A DNA stretch of 15,739 nt, taken from NCBI GenBank assembly GCA_025350425.1, contig JANXXW010000038.1, forward strand, positions 1 through 15,739, in the 5' to 3' direction. Positions 8,363-15,149 of the stretch are shown here, in pieces (the first letter of the stretch is position 1; each line of letters begins with the position of its first letter). A program made the position numbers and the translations under genes. The DNA comes from Rhodospirillales bacterium. Lineage in GTDB: Bacteria; Pseudomonadota; Alphaproteobacteria; Acetobacterales; Acetobacteraceae. Below the pieces are notes generated by a model. It was not told where the DNA came from and made no database searches. It worked only from the letters and a program-made list of their open reading frames with translations.

Positions 8363-8392
8363 GGTTGGGTGAAGAATGCGGTCCGCCCAGCC
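8363..8392 (+). terminator. Possible terminator hairpin after the response regulator
   Basis: GGTTGGGTG (8363-8371) can pair over nine positions, two of them G-U, with CGCCCAGCC (8384-8392) around a 12-base loop. It begins five bases after the stop codon. No T-run follows, so the call is tentative. Confidence 0.35.
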
Positions 8393-8506
8393 ACCGTCCG
8401 TGTCGCGCTTGCATCTACCGTGCATAGCGTGTTCTCGGTGCATGACGCCGGTTGGGATTGACCCGGATTGGTGAGCACCCCGGATGCTTTCTCGAAAGGT
8501 GTCGAT

Positions 8507-8905
8507 ATGCCAGAATCCCATGTTCCCTATCCATCTGAGTCCCGGCGCCAGATGGTCAAACAGTGGATTCAATTGGTTTTCGCAACACCTTGATTTAGGC
8601 GGTTGCGATAGCGGTCCGAAAGTGGCGTCCGGCCCTCAATGGGCTCGGTCTGCGACGCGTATGACAACGCGATGGCCGAGAGCTTCTTTACGGCGCTGGA
8701 AGCCGAACTACTGAGCCGTCGTCGGTTCGCGTCGCAGGCCGAAGCCTGTATGGCCTACTTCAGTTACAACAAGGGCCGGTCCAGCCCTTCGCGCCTGTAC
8801 TCGGGCCTGGGCTGCGAGTCGCCAATGACCTACGAAGCAGGCTGCGCTGATCGAGCTGGAGCTCGCAGGCCTGCAAACTGTCCACGAGAACGAGGTAACC
8901 TCAGG
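8507..8905 (+). mobile_element. Internally deleted IS3-family insertion sequence remnant
   Basis: Two ends of one IS3-type element seem to be joined. At 8507-8557 an ATG opens a frame whose 17 residues (MPESHVPYPSESRRQMV) look like the start of an IS3-family orfA, the small helix-turn-helix protein. The match then stops and the frame terminates at 8591-8593. From about 8612 the other end appears: GVRPSMGSV, DAYDNAMAESFF and ESPMTYEA, the C-terminal part of the orfB DDE integrase. Everything between, including most of the catalytic domain, is missing. A TGTCCACGAGAACGAGGTAA string (8879-8898) ending in CCTCA at 8903 looks like a right terminal inverted repeat; I could not fix a matching left end or a target duplication. 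The remnant cannot transpose on its own. The orfA assignment is less certain than the orfB one. Confidence 0.75.
8573..8905 (+). pseudogene. IS3-family transposase OrfB, C-terminal remnant
   Basis: The C-terminal part of an IS3-family DDE transposase. The segment SMGSVCDAYDNAMAESFF is the hallmark stretch that carries the final catalytic Glu of the DDE triad in this family, and the closing part SPSRLYSGLGCESPMTYEA corresponds to the family's usual NPSRLHSGLGYESPMTYE ending, with several substitutions. Upstream, 8573-8635 still resembles the coding DNA of the preceding domain but needs a one-base shift and contains stops (TAG at 8609-8611), so the gene is dead. The first two catalytic Asp residues are missing. 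A frame from the ATG at 8639 to 8908 is open, but it is only the tail of the gene. Confidence 0.82.
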
Positions 8906-8929
8906 TGACCCATCACACGAAGACGCAGA

Positions 8930-9204
8930 TCACTGAACGAAGGCCGAGGCGAGCGCCGCGATCACGCAGAATCCGACCATGGCGAGCGGCGGGTTGCGCC
9001 AGCGTTCCAACAATAGGAAGCCCACAAGCGCGATCGCCACGTCCCTGCCACCCTGCATGGCGCTGGTCCAGATCGGATCGTAGAGCGCGACCCCAGTTCG
9101 CCGACCACGGCAGCGTTGACGCCCGCCAGGCCAGCCTTTGCGGCCGGGTCGCGTGCGAGCCAGGTCCAGAGTGGCAAGCCAGCTAGTGCCACCTTCAGCG
9201 CCCT
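8930..9204 (-). pseudogene. chrA: Chromate transporter ChrA, frameshifted 3' fragment
   Basis: On the minus strand, the last roughly 90 codons of a CHR-family chromate efflux protein survive in two frames. The first frame gives LAGLPLWTWLARDPAAKAGL followed by AGVNAAVVGEL. A loss of about one base near 9088-9094 shifts the frame, and the second part continues ALYDPIWTSAMQGGRDVAIA, then LVGFLLLERWRNPPLAMV, to a TGA at 8930-8932. GVNAAVVG followed by an YDP(I/V)WTSA segment is typical of the C-terminal half of ChrA proteins. About 300 or more N-terminal codons are absent; the homology stops just beyond the end of the alpha/beta hydrolase gene. No function is possible. It marks a recombination breakpoint and indicates that a metal-resistance gene was once here. 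Confidence 0.8.
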
Positions 9205-10073
9205 AAAATTGATCCGGTCGTGGCGCGTGGGTCGCGGATCGGCCAGGTGCCAGTGTCTACGTTGTGCAGGAAGTCTTGCAGGTGACGGTTGAAGGTGGCG
9301 GGGTCCTCGAGATTGATGGTGTGGCCGGAATTGGGCATTATCACCAACCCTGCTGTCGGGATCATGCGCTTCATCAGCAGCGCCGGCTCCAGGCAGGGCC
9401 AGTCCTCGTCGCCGGTCATGATCAAAGTTGGCACCGAAATGGTCTGCATCCTGTCGGTCAGGTCGAACAGCGAGGGCCTCTTCGCCTGCACGCCGCGCAT
9501 CGTCAGGGCCGCACCACGGGCGGAATGTTCGGCGAGCTGGTCCGCAAATTCCTTCCAGCCACGTGGATCGCGATTTTGGAACTGAACCCGCGTCGGTCCC
9601 AGTGCATAACCTGGAGCTGCTTCCTTCATGCCGAGATCGTCGAAGCGCTGTGCCGTAGCCTCGGTCTCGGCGGCAAACTTCGTGCGCTCCTTCGCCTCGG
9701 CGCCATAGCCGCAGCCGCCGATCGTCAGCGACAGGGCGCGGTCTGCGTAGGTGAAGCCGAAATGCAGGGTGGCGAAGCCGCCCATCGAGAGGCCGACGAT
9801 ATGCGCCTTCGCGATCCCCAGCCCGTCCAGCACGCTGCGGATATCGTCACGGGCTCGGTCCTGGCTGTAAGCCGCGCCATCTTCTGGCACGTCCGACGGC
9901 GGGAAGCCGCGGGCGCTGTAGGCGATGCAACGATACATCCGTGACAACGCCCGCATCTGCGGCTCCCACGCGCGATGGTCGCCGGCGAATTCGTGGACGA
10001 AGACGATGGGCGTGCCGGTTCCGGCTTCTTCGTAGTATAGCTTCACGCCGTCATCGGTGGTCACGTAAGGCAT
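9195..10073 (-). CDS. Alpha/beta hydrolase
   Basis: A 292-residue cytoplasmic alpha/beta-hydrolase without signal peptide. The nucleophile elbow is GLSMGG with Ser96, the acid is most likely Asp224 in TGDEDWP, and the catalytic His is His251 in NSGHTINLEDP, a complete Ser-Asp-His triad. The HEF segment at 27-29 takes the usual HG oxyanion place. The fold resembles 3-oxoadipate enol-lactonase and other C-C or ester hydrolases, but the substrate cannot be told. It is the last gene of a four-gene minus-strand operon, 18 bases after the ABC ATPase stop, with AGGA upstream of its ATG. This suggests that it acts on whatever the transporter imports. Its stop sits next to the ChrA fragment, but the C-terminus reads as natural, not as a truncation. 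Confidence 0.9.
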   Translation of the reverse strand: MPYVTTDDGVKLYYEEAGTGTPIVFVHEFAGDHRAWEPQMRALSRMYRCIAYSARGFPPSDVPEDGAAYSQDRARDDIRSVLDGLGIAKAHIVGLSMGGFATLHFGFTYADRALSLTIGGCGYGAEAKERTKFAAETEATAQRFDDLGMKEAAPGYALGPTRVQFQNRDPRGWKEFADQLAEHSARGAALTMRGVQAKRPSLFDLTDRMQTISVPTLIMTGDEDWPCLEPALLMKRMIPTAGLVIMPNSGHTINLEDPATFNRHLQDFLHNVDTGTWPIRDPRATTGSILGR

Positions 10074-10091
10074 AGGTGGTTCCTGTTCGTC

Positions 10092-10850
10092 TCAGTGGGC
10101 GCCCCGGATGAGGCTGAAGATCTCGCGTCGCAGCGCGTTGAAGCGGTCCTGCATCAGCAGATCGATGCTTCGGGGGCGTGGCAGGTCGATGTCGATGCGT
10201 GCCTGCATACGGCCGGGCCTTGCCGACATCACGTGCACGGTGTCGGCGAGCAGCACCGCTTCGTCGATGTCGTGCGTGATGAAGACGATGGTTTTCCGGT
10301 AGCGCTCCCAGACCGAGAGCAGCAGTTCCTGCATCTGAAGACGCGTCTGTGCATCGAGTGCGCCGAACGGCTCGTCCATCAGCAGCACCTGCGGGCGCAT
10401 CAGTAAAGCGCGGGCAAGGCCGACACGCTGGCGCATGCCGCCGGAGAGCTGGTCGGGCCAATGTTTTTCGAAACCGGCAAGACCCACGGTTATGATCAGT
10501 TCGCGGGCGAGGTCCTCGTACTCTGCCTTCGGCGTGCCGGCGATCGTAGCGGGGAAGACCAGATTGTCCCAGACCGACAGCCAGGGGAACAACGCGGCTT
10601 CCTGGAACACCACGGCGCGCTGGGGGCCGGGCTTGCGCACGGTTTGGCCGAACACCGTGACGGCGCCGGCGCTGGGCGCCTCGAACCCTGCCACAAGATT
10701 GAGCAGCGTAGATTTACCGCAGCCGCTGGGGCCGAGGATGGCTGCGAATGTGCCTTGCGCGACATCCAGATCGATGTGGTCCAGCGCCGTCACCAGCCGG
10801 CCGCCACCCTCGTAGATCTTGTCGACCTGGCGCAAGGCGATTGCGCTCAT
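10092..10850 (-). CDS. ABC transporter ATP-binding protein, NitT/TauT (SsuB/TauB-like) type
   Basis: Energy-coupling subunit of an importer at the inner face of the membrane. In order: Walker A GPSGCGKST at residues 40-48, Q-loop Gln83 in VFQEAALFPW, signature LSGGM at 135-139, Walker B VLLMDE at 155-160, D-loop after PFGALDA, and switch His193 in ITHDIDEA. The EAALFPW context and 252-residue length are those of nitrate, taurine and sulfonate ATPases. The ATG at 10850 is chosen because it overlaps the permease stop by four bases; a longer frame to 10982 runs through the permease gene with no family resemblance. All catalytic residues are present. Substrate is unknown: TauB and SsuB names would over-claim. 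Confidence 0.95.
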   Translation of the reverse strand: MSAIALRQVDKIYEGGGRLVTALDHIDLDVAQGTFAAILGPSGCGKSTLLNLVAGFEAPSAGAVTVFGQTVRKPGPQRAVVFQEAALFPWLSVWDNLVFPATIAGTPKAEYEDLARELIITVGLAGFEKHWPDQLSGGMRQRVGLARALLMRPQVLLMDEPFGALDAQTRLQMQELLLSVWERYRKTIVFITHDIDEAVLLADTVHVMSARPGRMQARIDIDLPRPRSIDLLMQDRFNALRREIFSLIRGAH

Positions 10851-11704
10851 CGCTGCTGCTTCCAGCGGAGCAGTCGGGCGGCAAGTAGCAGGATCAGTTG
10901 ATCGGATAGAAAGCCCACCAGCCCGATCGAGACCATGTCGGCGATCACCACGTCCATTCGGCCGATGTAATAGGCATCCCACAACACGTAGCCGAGGCCG
11001 GATTTCACCGCGATCATCTCGGCCACGATCACCGCCGTCCAGGCAATGCCAAGGCCTATGCGCAGCCCCGTACAGATCGACGGCAGGGCGCTGGGCAGCA
11101 CAACGCGTAGCAGCATCTGTATCGGGCTTGCACCCATCATCGAAGCAGCCCGCACGAGGTTGCGGTTCACGTCGCGTGCGCCGTGCGCGCTGTTGACCAC
11201 GATGGGGTAGAACGCGCCGAGTGCGATCAGGAAGATCGCCCCGAAGGCGCTAATCCCGAAGATGGCGATGGAAAACGGCAGCCACGCCGTGATCGGCACG
11301 GGTCGCAGTGCCTGCACCGTGGGGTCTACCAGCCGCGCCACCACCGGGCTCCAGCCGATCAGCACACCCAGCGGCACGCCGACTAAAATGGCGAGTCCGT
11401 AGCCCTGGGATACGCGCTTGGTCGAAAACGCGACATTGGCGAGCCAAGTGCCACTGTAGGCGTTCAGCCCCATCGCGTCATGGCCGAACGCCCATTGCCA
11501 CCATCCCTGCGCCACTGCGCTCGGCGAGGGCAGGATGCCACGGGCGATCCAGCCCAGGCGGCCGCTCAGTTCCCATATCAGCAGGATGGCCAGCGGCACC
11601 GCCAGCGTCTGGAGCAGCAACAGGGCAGGGCGCACCGAGGGTAGGCGCAGCACTGCACTGCGGGGGGAGACTGCTGCAATCTCAGACGCGGTGAGCTCGG
11701 ACAC
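10847..11704 (-). CDS. ABC transporter permease, NitT/TauT (SsuC/TauC-like) type
   Basis: Inner-membrane channel subunit of the same importer. The 285-residue protein has about six hydrophobic helices after a soluble N-terminal stretch of about 25 residues. The cytoplasmic EAA loop that docks on the ATPase reads RAASMMGASPIQMLLRVVLP followed by SALPSI, the form usual for BPD_transp_1 permeases of this class. The start is GTG at 11704, three bases after the binding-protein stop; no nearer Met is available before the first helix. It overlaps the ATPase gene by four bases (ATGA), so the two subunits are probably translated together. Confidence 0.93.
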   Translation of the reverse strand: MSELTASEIAAVSPRSAVLRLPSVRPALLLLQTLAVPLAILLIWELSGRLGWIARGILPSPSAVAQGWWQWAFGHDAMGLNAYSGTWLANVAFSTKRVSQGYGLAILVGVPLGVLIGWSPVVARLVDPTVQALRPVPITAWLPFSIAIFGISAFGAIFLIALGAFYPIVVNSAHGARDVNRNLVRAASMMGASPIQMLLRVVLPSALPSICTGLRIGLGIAWTAVIVAEMIAVKSGLGYVLWDAYYIGRMDVVIADMVSIGLVGFLSDQLILLLAARLLRWKQQR

Positions 11705-11707
11705 GGC

Positions 11708-12724
11708 TCAGGCCTTGAGCACGCTGTTCACCAGATCGCCTGCGAAATGCGCTGGCAGCTCCGCCGAGACATCGCGGGTGATGACGCCGAGCTCGTTGAA
11801 CGCCTTGGCCTGGCGCTGCATCTGGTCGAGCGACAGGACGGCTCCGAGCTTGGTGTTCACCGAGATGCGCCGCGAGATGTCTAGCGAGATGCCGGTATAG
11901 GCAGCGATCGCCTCGGCGAACTTGTCCGGCGAGGCTGCCAGTGTGTTCTGTGCGTTGACATAGGCCCAGATAAAACGCCGCACTGCCTCGCGCTTGACGG
12001 TCACTGCGGCCTGCGTTGCGGCGAACATGCCCAGTTCCGCGCCCACTGCCTTGGACTTCGAGTAGTCCAGACCGGTGGCCCAACTGCCGTAGCCCTCGGC
12101 CAGCGGCAAAGATTCGAATGGCTCCCACGTAATCAGCGCGTCCACCTCGCCGCGCTTCAGCGCATCGTCGAAATTGGAGCCGGCGCCTTGGATGTTGACG
12201 GCCTGCAGCTTGTTGTAGGCGACCCCGTGTTCCTGCAGCGAGGCGACGAACTGGAACCACACGGCGGAGGCGGAGGCGACGGCGACCTTCTTACCCTCCA
12301 AGTCCGACCATTGGTCGAGCGTGACGCCCTTGCGCACCACGGGGTATTTCGGCTGGCTGCCTACGCCCATCAGCGCCACCAAGTTCGTGATCCCTTGGCT
12401 CATGGCAATCGGCACGTCTGCCGGCCCAACCGAGGCGATATCGAGCGAACCTGCCGCAAGTGCTGTGCGCGCATCGGCGTAGCGGACGAAGTTGACCACT
12501 TCGATCTCGACGCCGAGCGCCTTGAGATCGTCCGCGATCATGGCGACTGGCGAAAGATGTGCCACCTTCGCCGCCCCCACCGTGAGCTTCACCAGCATGG
12601 GCAGCGGGGCTGGTCGGTCGATCAGGGACGCGGCCTGGGCGCGGACGCTGCGCAGGATGAATGGCGTGGCGAGCAGCGTCACGGTCACTGCACGTCGGGG
12701 GAGCCCTCTGGTCTGGTCGGTCAT
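11708..12724 (-). CDS. ABC transporter substrate-binding protein, NitT/TauT family (NMT1/THI5-like)
   Basis: Periplasmic binding protein of the importer. The N-terminus LPRRAVTVTLLATPFILRS carries twin arginines followed by a hydrophobic stretch and an AQA cleavage site at about 29-31, so export is by Sec or perhaps Tat. The mature part has type-II periplasmic-binding-fold features of the family: DLKALGVEIEVVNF, DIASVGPADVPIA, and WSDLEGKKVAV followed by a VDALITWEP segment typical of sulfonate/taurine binders. Start chosen is the ATG at 12724 (338 residues); the frame remains open to 12805, but the extra 27 residues precede the signal peptide and look non-coding. First gene of the operon, so it probably owns the promoter upstream. 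The ligand cannot be inferred. Confidence 0.92.
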   Translation of the reverse strand: MTDQTRGLPRRAVTVTLLATPFILRSVRAQAASLIDRPAPLPMLVKLTVGAAKVAHLSPVAMIADDLKALGVEIEVVNFVRYADARTALAAGSLDIASVGPADVPIAMSQGITNLVALMGVGSQPKYPVVRKGVTLDQWSDLEGKKVAVASASAVWFQFVASLQEHGVAYNKLQAVNIQGAGSNFDDALKRGEVDALITWEPFESLPLAEGYGSWATGLDYSKSKAVGAELGMFAATQAAVTVKREAVRRFIWAYVNAQNTLAASPDKFAEAIAAYTGISLDISRRISVNTKLGAVLSLDQMQRQAKAFNELGVITRDVSAELPAHFAGDLVNSVLKA

Positions 12725-12780
12725 GAAGAAGTCTCTGCGGTCTGAATGATTAAAGCCGAAACGACGCATTACAGTGCACA

Positions 12781-13074
12781 TCACGTACCGCCTGGCGCAA
12801 TACACACGACGAGGTCTCCCTCCAGCTCAATCGGTACCTTCGCCGCCGCCGCTGTAATCGTCACGCGGTCGACCAGTCCCCGGATGAGGTCGTGAGCTCC
12901 CTCGAGATCCTATGCGTTGCTCAGGCGTCCGATCTTCGTTCGATATAACTCTGCAAGATCAGGTTTGATTTGGTCGGATGGCACGGCGGTGGACGCGATC
13001 TGTCCGATTAGTATGTCCTGTCGACGTTCCAGATCGACCAACTTGCTCCGAGCCGTCCTGATAGACAAGACATT
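12781..13074 (-). pseudogene. Serine recombinase, C-terminal remnant
   Basis: Read on the minus strand, this stretch gives a continuous resemblance to the C-terminal part of large serine site-specific recombinases found in Alphaproteobacteria. It begins with a charged helical stretch (SKLVDLERRQDILIGQIAS), then PDLAELYRTKIGRLSNA, then an internal TAG stop at 12910-12912. After the stop the same frame continues DLEGAHDLIRGLVDRVTITA and IELEGDLVVCIAPGGT to a TGA at 12781-12783. LAELYR followed by a LIRGL(V/I)(D/E)RV segment and an IEL-GDL ending is the usual tail of these proteins. The catalytic N-terminal resolvase domain is not present; from about 13075 to 13206 I see no further recombinase similarity. 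The gene is inactive and probably a relic of an integrated element. Confidence 0.72.
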
Positions 13075-13206
13075 GCCAACCCAGAGCAGCGAGCTTTCGT
13101 TTGTTCTCGAGTGCCAGAAACATTGAGGCCTGGGTTCGCACCTTCGCCCGGATTATGCACCCTAAGAAACGTTCGAGGTTGCTACCCAGTTGGCCAAGAT
13201 GGCGCA

Positions 13207-13238
13207 GTAAGACACGCTCACGCAGGAGAGTGCCTTAC
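13207..13238 (-). terminator. Hairpin downstream of the DUF3830 gene, probable terminator
   Basis: On the minus strand, GTAAGGCACTCTC and GAGCGTGTCTTAC can pair over 13 positions with one G-U and one mismatch around a 6-base loop. It begins 12 bases past the DUF3830 stop. No clear T-run follows, but its strength and place fit the 3' end of the malonyl-CoA decarboxylase operon. Confidence 0.5.
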
Positions 13239-13249
13239 TTCTCCCGCTT

Positions 13250-13663
13250 CTACCCGACAGCGAAAACGATGTCCTGGGCACCGTGCCGCAGGGTCATCTT
13301 GCCGAGCGCCACAAGATTTTCGAGACCTGCGGTAATGGTTAGGAAATGGTTGCCAGCGAGTTGTCCGACCTTGCTGGCAAATCGCACTCCGCCATACGCC
13401 AACAGTATCTCGGTCTCACTTATCCCGCCGGGGTAGAGGATTATCTGTCCGGGCGCGGGGAACGAGGTGTGGTTTTCATAGCCGAGTTGAAGATCGAGGT
13501 CCCCCAAGGGGATCCAACAGGCCTCTCCGCTCCACCGCACATGAATGACCTGCTCCCGATAGGGTAGGAGTGCGCGAAACCTCGCGCAGGTTTTCGGGGC
13601 GAGCTCATCCTCGAAGCGGGCTTTGAACGTGAATGGGCCGGCGGTAATCGTGAGATCGGTCAT
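13250..13663 (-). CDS. DUF3830 family protein, cyclophilin-like
   Basis: A 137-residue cytoplasmic protein of the DUF3830 family, which is predicted to take a cyclophilin-like beta-barrel fold; I recognise the family by its pattern, not by a function. Conserved stretches are TAGPFTFKARFEDELAPKTC (7-26), IHVRWSGEACWIPLGDLD (40-57), GYENHTSFPAPGQ (61-73) and YPGGISETEILLAYGG (77-92), with ASKVGQLAGNHF after them. The invariant-looking residues (W44, E47, C49, W50, E63, N64, H65, H106) could build a ligand pocket, but this is inference. The ATG at 13663 is one base after the decarboxylase stop, so the two are translationally coupled; an upstream extension to 13729 lies inside the decarboxylase gene. 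Biochemical role unknown. Confidence 0.88.
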   Translation of the reverse strand: MTDLTITAGPFTFKARFEDELAPKTCARFRALLPYREQVIHVRWSGEACWIPLGDLDLQLGYENHTSFPAPGQIILYPGGISETEILLAYGGVRFASKVGQLAGNHFLTITAGLENLVALGKMTLRHGAQDIVFAVG

Positions 13664-13664
13664 T

Positions 13665-15116
13665 TCAATTCCAGCCCCGTGACAGTTTCCGTACCGTGGT
13701 GGAGGCGTTACGCTTGCCTTCTCCCACATATTCCTCGTGATAGGCCTCGATCTTCAGAGGATCGTATAGGTAGTTCACCATCAGGCTGGCACTCTCTTTG
13801 AAGCCCTTCTCGGACGTGTCGGCCAACATATTTATCCGTTCGACACGAGCGCCGTTAGACAGATGGAAATGCGCAACCGAGTCCAGCGCGCGCTTGCCTC
13901 GGGTTTCGGCCAGAAGATAACGGGCGGACAGGCGGACAAGCACGGGCTCGACGGCGCGGAGCATCGCCGGATCGCGTGACCAGTTGCGGCGCGCAAGGAT
14001 CACGACCAGCGCATCGCGCCCATTGGCGACGGCCGGCGACTCGGCTGGGGCGGCGGTCCGCAATGCGCTGCCTTCCTCCTCGGACAGCAGGTTGCCATCC
14101 TCCTCCTTCAATCGCGCGTCGAGCCAGTGGCGAAAACCCGGGATGGGAGAGAGCGTCGCGAAAGTCTTGATGTTGCGAAACTCTGCACTCAACACATCGA
14201 CCACGCGCTTGATGAGAAAATTGCCGAAGCTGATGCCGGTGAGGCCGCGCTGGCAGTTGCTGATGGAATAGAAGATGGCGGTGTCGGTGTGCTTGGGATC
14301 GAGCACCGGCGCCTTCTGATCCAGCAGCTTTTGCACGCTGGCGGACAGGCCGTTGACCAGCGCCACTTCGACGAAGATGAGCGGTTCGTCGGGCATCCGT
14401 GGATGGAAGAACGCGTAGCAGCGGCGGTCGCTGTCCAACCGGTTCTTGAGGTCACGCCACGACCGGATCTCGTGGACCGCCTCATAGCCCACCAGCTTCT
14501 CCAGCAGGGCGGCCGGGCTCGACCAGTCGATGCGGCGAAGTTCAAGGAAGCCCACGTCGAACCAGCTTGCGAGAAGGTTGCGGAGATCGCTGCCCAAGGC
14601 GGCCAGCATGGGGTCTGGCTTACCGCCGCGCTTGGCCCCTAACAGAAAGGCGTTGAGGTCGACGAGAAATTTTACCCCGTCCGGGATGGCCGTGAACTGG
14701 GTCAACAGCCGTAGCCGAGGCGGCTCCAGCACGCGGCGCAGTTCCGCCTTTGCCACGGCCCGGCTATCGGCGTCGGGGGCAGCATGGACCGCCTCGTAGG
14801 CTACCGCCACGGCTGCTGGATCGCTGTCGAACCCGGCGAGGGTGCGAAGGAACAAGGTGCGCCCAACCTGGTCGAGCGTGAGGTAGGTTTGCGCCAGCTT
14901 GGCCGCGCGATTGCGGGCGCTGACCTCGCCGCCCCGGCCAGCCAGGCAGGCGCGCATCTGCGCCTCGATGCTGTCGCCCTCCTCGCGGGACACTCCAGCG
15001 GCCATATCACGCCAGGCGGTAGTGATACGGCGGATGGCACGGTCGAACAGGTTGGGGCTGGACGCTGTCGAACCGGGGATGGCGGGGATGATGGCCGTGG
15101 CAATGACGTCGCTCAT
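13665..15116 (-). CDS. Malonyl-CoA decarboxylase
   Basis: Converts malonyl-CoA to acetyl-CoA and CO2. The 483-residue protein matches the family length. The N-terminal helical domain runs to about residue 190 and the C-terminal GNAT-like catalytic domain follows. Family motifs include FFHPRMPDEPLIFVEVAL (237-254), FYSISNCQRGL (282-292), FGNFLIKRVV (297-306), TLSPIPGF (321-328) and HFHLSNGA (416-423); the last two carry the catalytic Ser and His in characterised enzymes. The ATG at 15116 has a strong AGGAG site (complement of 15122-15126) five bases upstream. The next gene, DUF3830, begins one base after its stop; upstream an nnrD-type gene ends 33 bases before. Neither malonyl-CoA synthetase nor a malonate carrier is in the window, so it may serve to limit malonyl-CoA rather than to grow on malonate. 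Confidence 0.94.
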   Translation of the reverse strand: MSDVIATAIIPAIPGSTASSPNLFDRAIRRITTAWRDMAAGVSREEGDSIEAQMRACLAGRGGEVSARNRAAKLAQTYLTLDQVGRTLFLRTLAGFDSDPAAVAVAYEAVHAAPDADSRAVAKAELRRVLEPPRLRLLTQFTAIPDGVKFLVDLNAFLLGAKRGGKPDPMLAALGSDLRNLLASWFDVGFLELRRIDWSSPAALLEKLVGYEAVHEIRSWRDLKNRLDSDRRCYAFFHPRMPDEPLIFVEVALVNGLSASVQKLLDQKAPVLDPKHTDTAIFYSISNCQRGLTGISFGNFLIKRVVDVLSAEFRNIKTFATLSPIPGFRHWLDARLKEEDGNLLSEEEGSALRTAAPAESPAVANGRDALVVILARRNWSRDPAMLRAVEPVLVRLSARYLLAETRGKRALDSVAHFHLSNGARVERINMLADTSEKGFKESASLMVNYLYDPLKIEAYHEEYVGEGKRNASTTVRKLSRGWN

Positions 15117-15121
15117 GCGGG

Positions 15122-15126
15122 CTCCT
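15122..15126 (-). promoter_or_regulatory. Ribosome binding site of the malonyl-CoA decarboxylase gene
   Basis: On the minus strand this reads AGGAG, five bases before the ATG at 15116. It supports that start over any internal Met. The 33-base gap to the upstream gene is too short to show a convincing promoter. Confidence 0.7.
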
Positions 15127-15149
15127 GCGTGCGTAACAGTATTATAGCC

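Noticed and set aside
8315..8572. Minus-strand open frame of 85 codons between the response regulator and the IS remnant
   Set aside because: No recognisable domain, overlaps the regulator end and the IS orfA start, and has no evident ribosome binding site.
8484..8714. Plus-strand open frame of 76 codons across the IS remnant
   Set aside because: It runs out of frame with both recognisable transposase segments and is produced by the deletion joint.
9264..9944. Plus-strand open frame of 226 codons opposite the alpha/beta hydrolase
   Set aside because: The minus strand carries a complete catalytic triad and operon context; the plus frame has no family features.
13075..13206. Extension of the recombinase relic towards the DUF3830 gene
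   Set aside because: Minus-strand frames here contain stops and show no convincing recombinase residues, so the call was stopped at 13074.
13101..13436. Plus-strand open frame of 111 codons opposite the DUF3830 gene
   Set aside because: It overlaps the conserved DUF3830 frame on the other strand and shows no family pattern.
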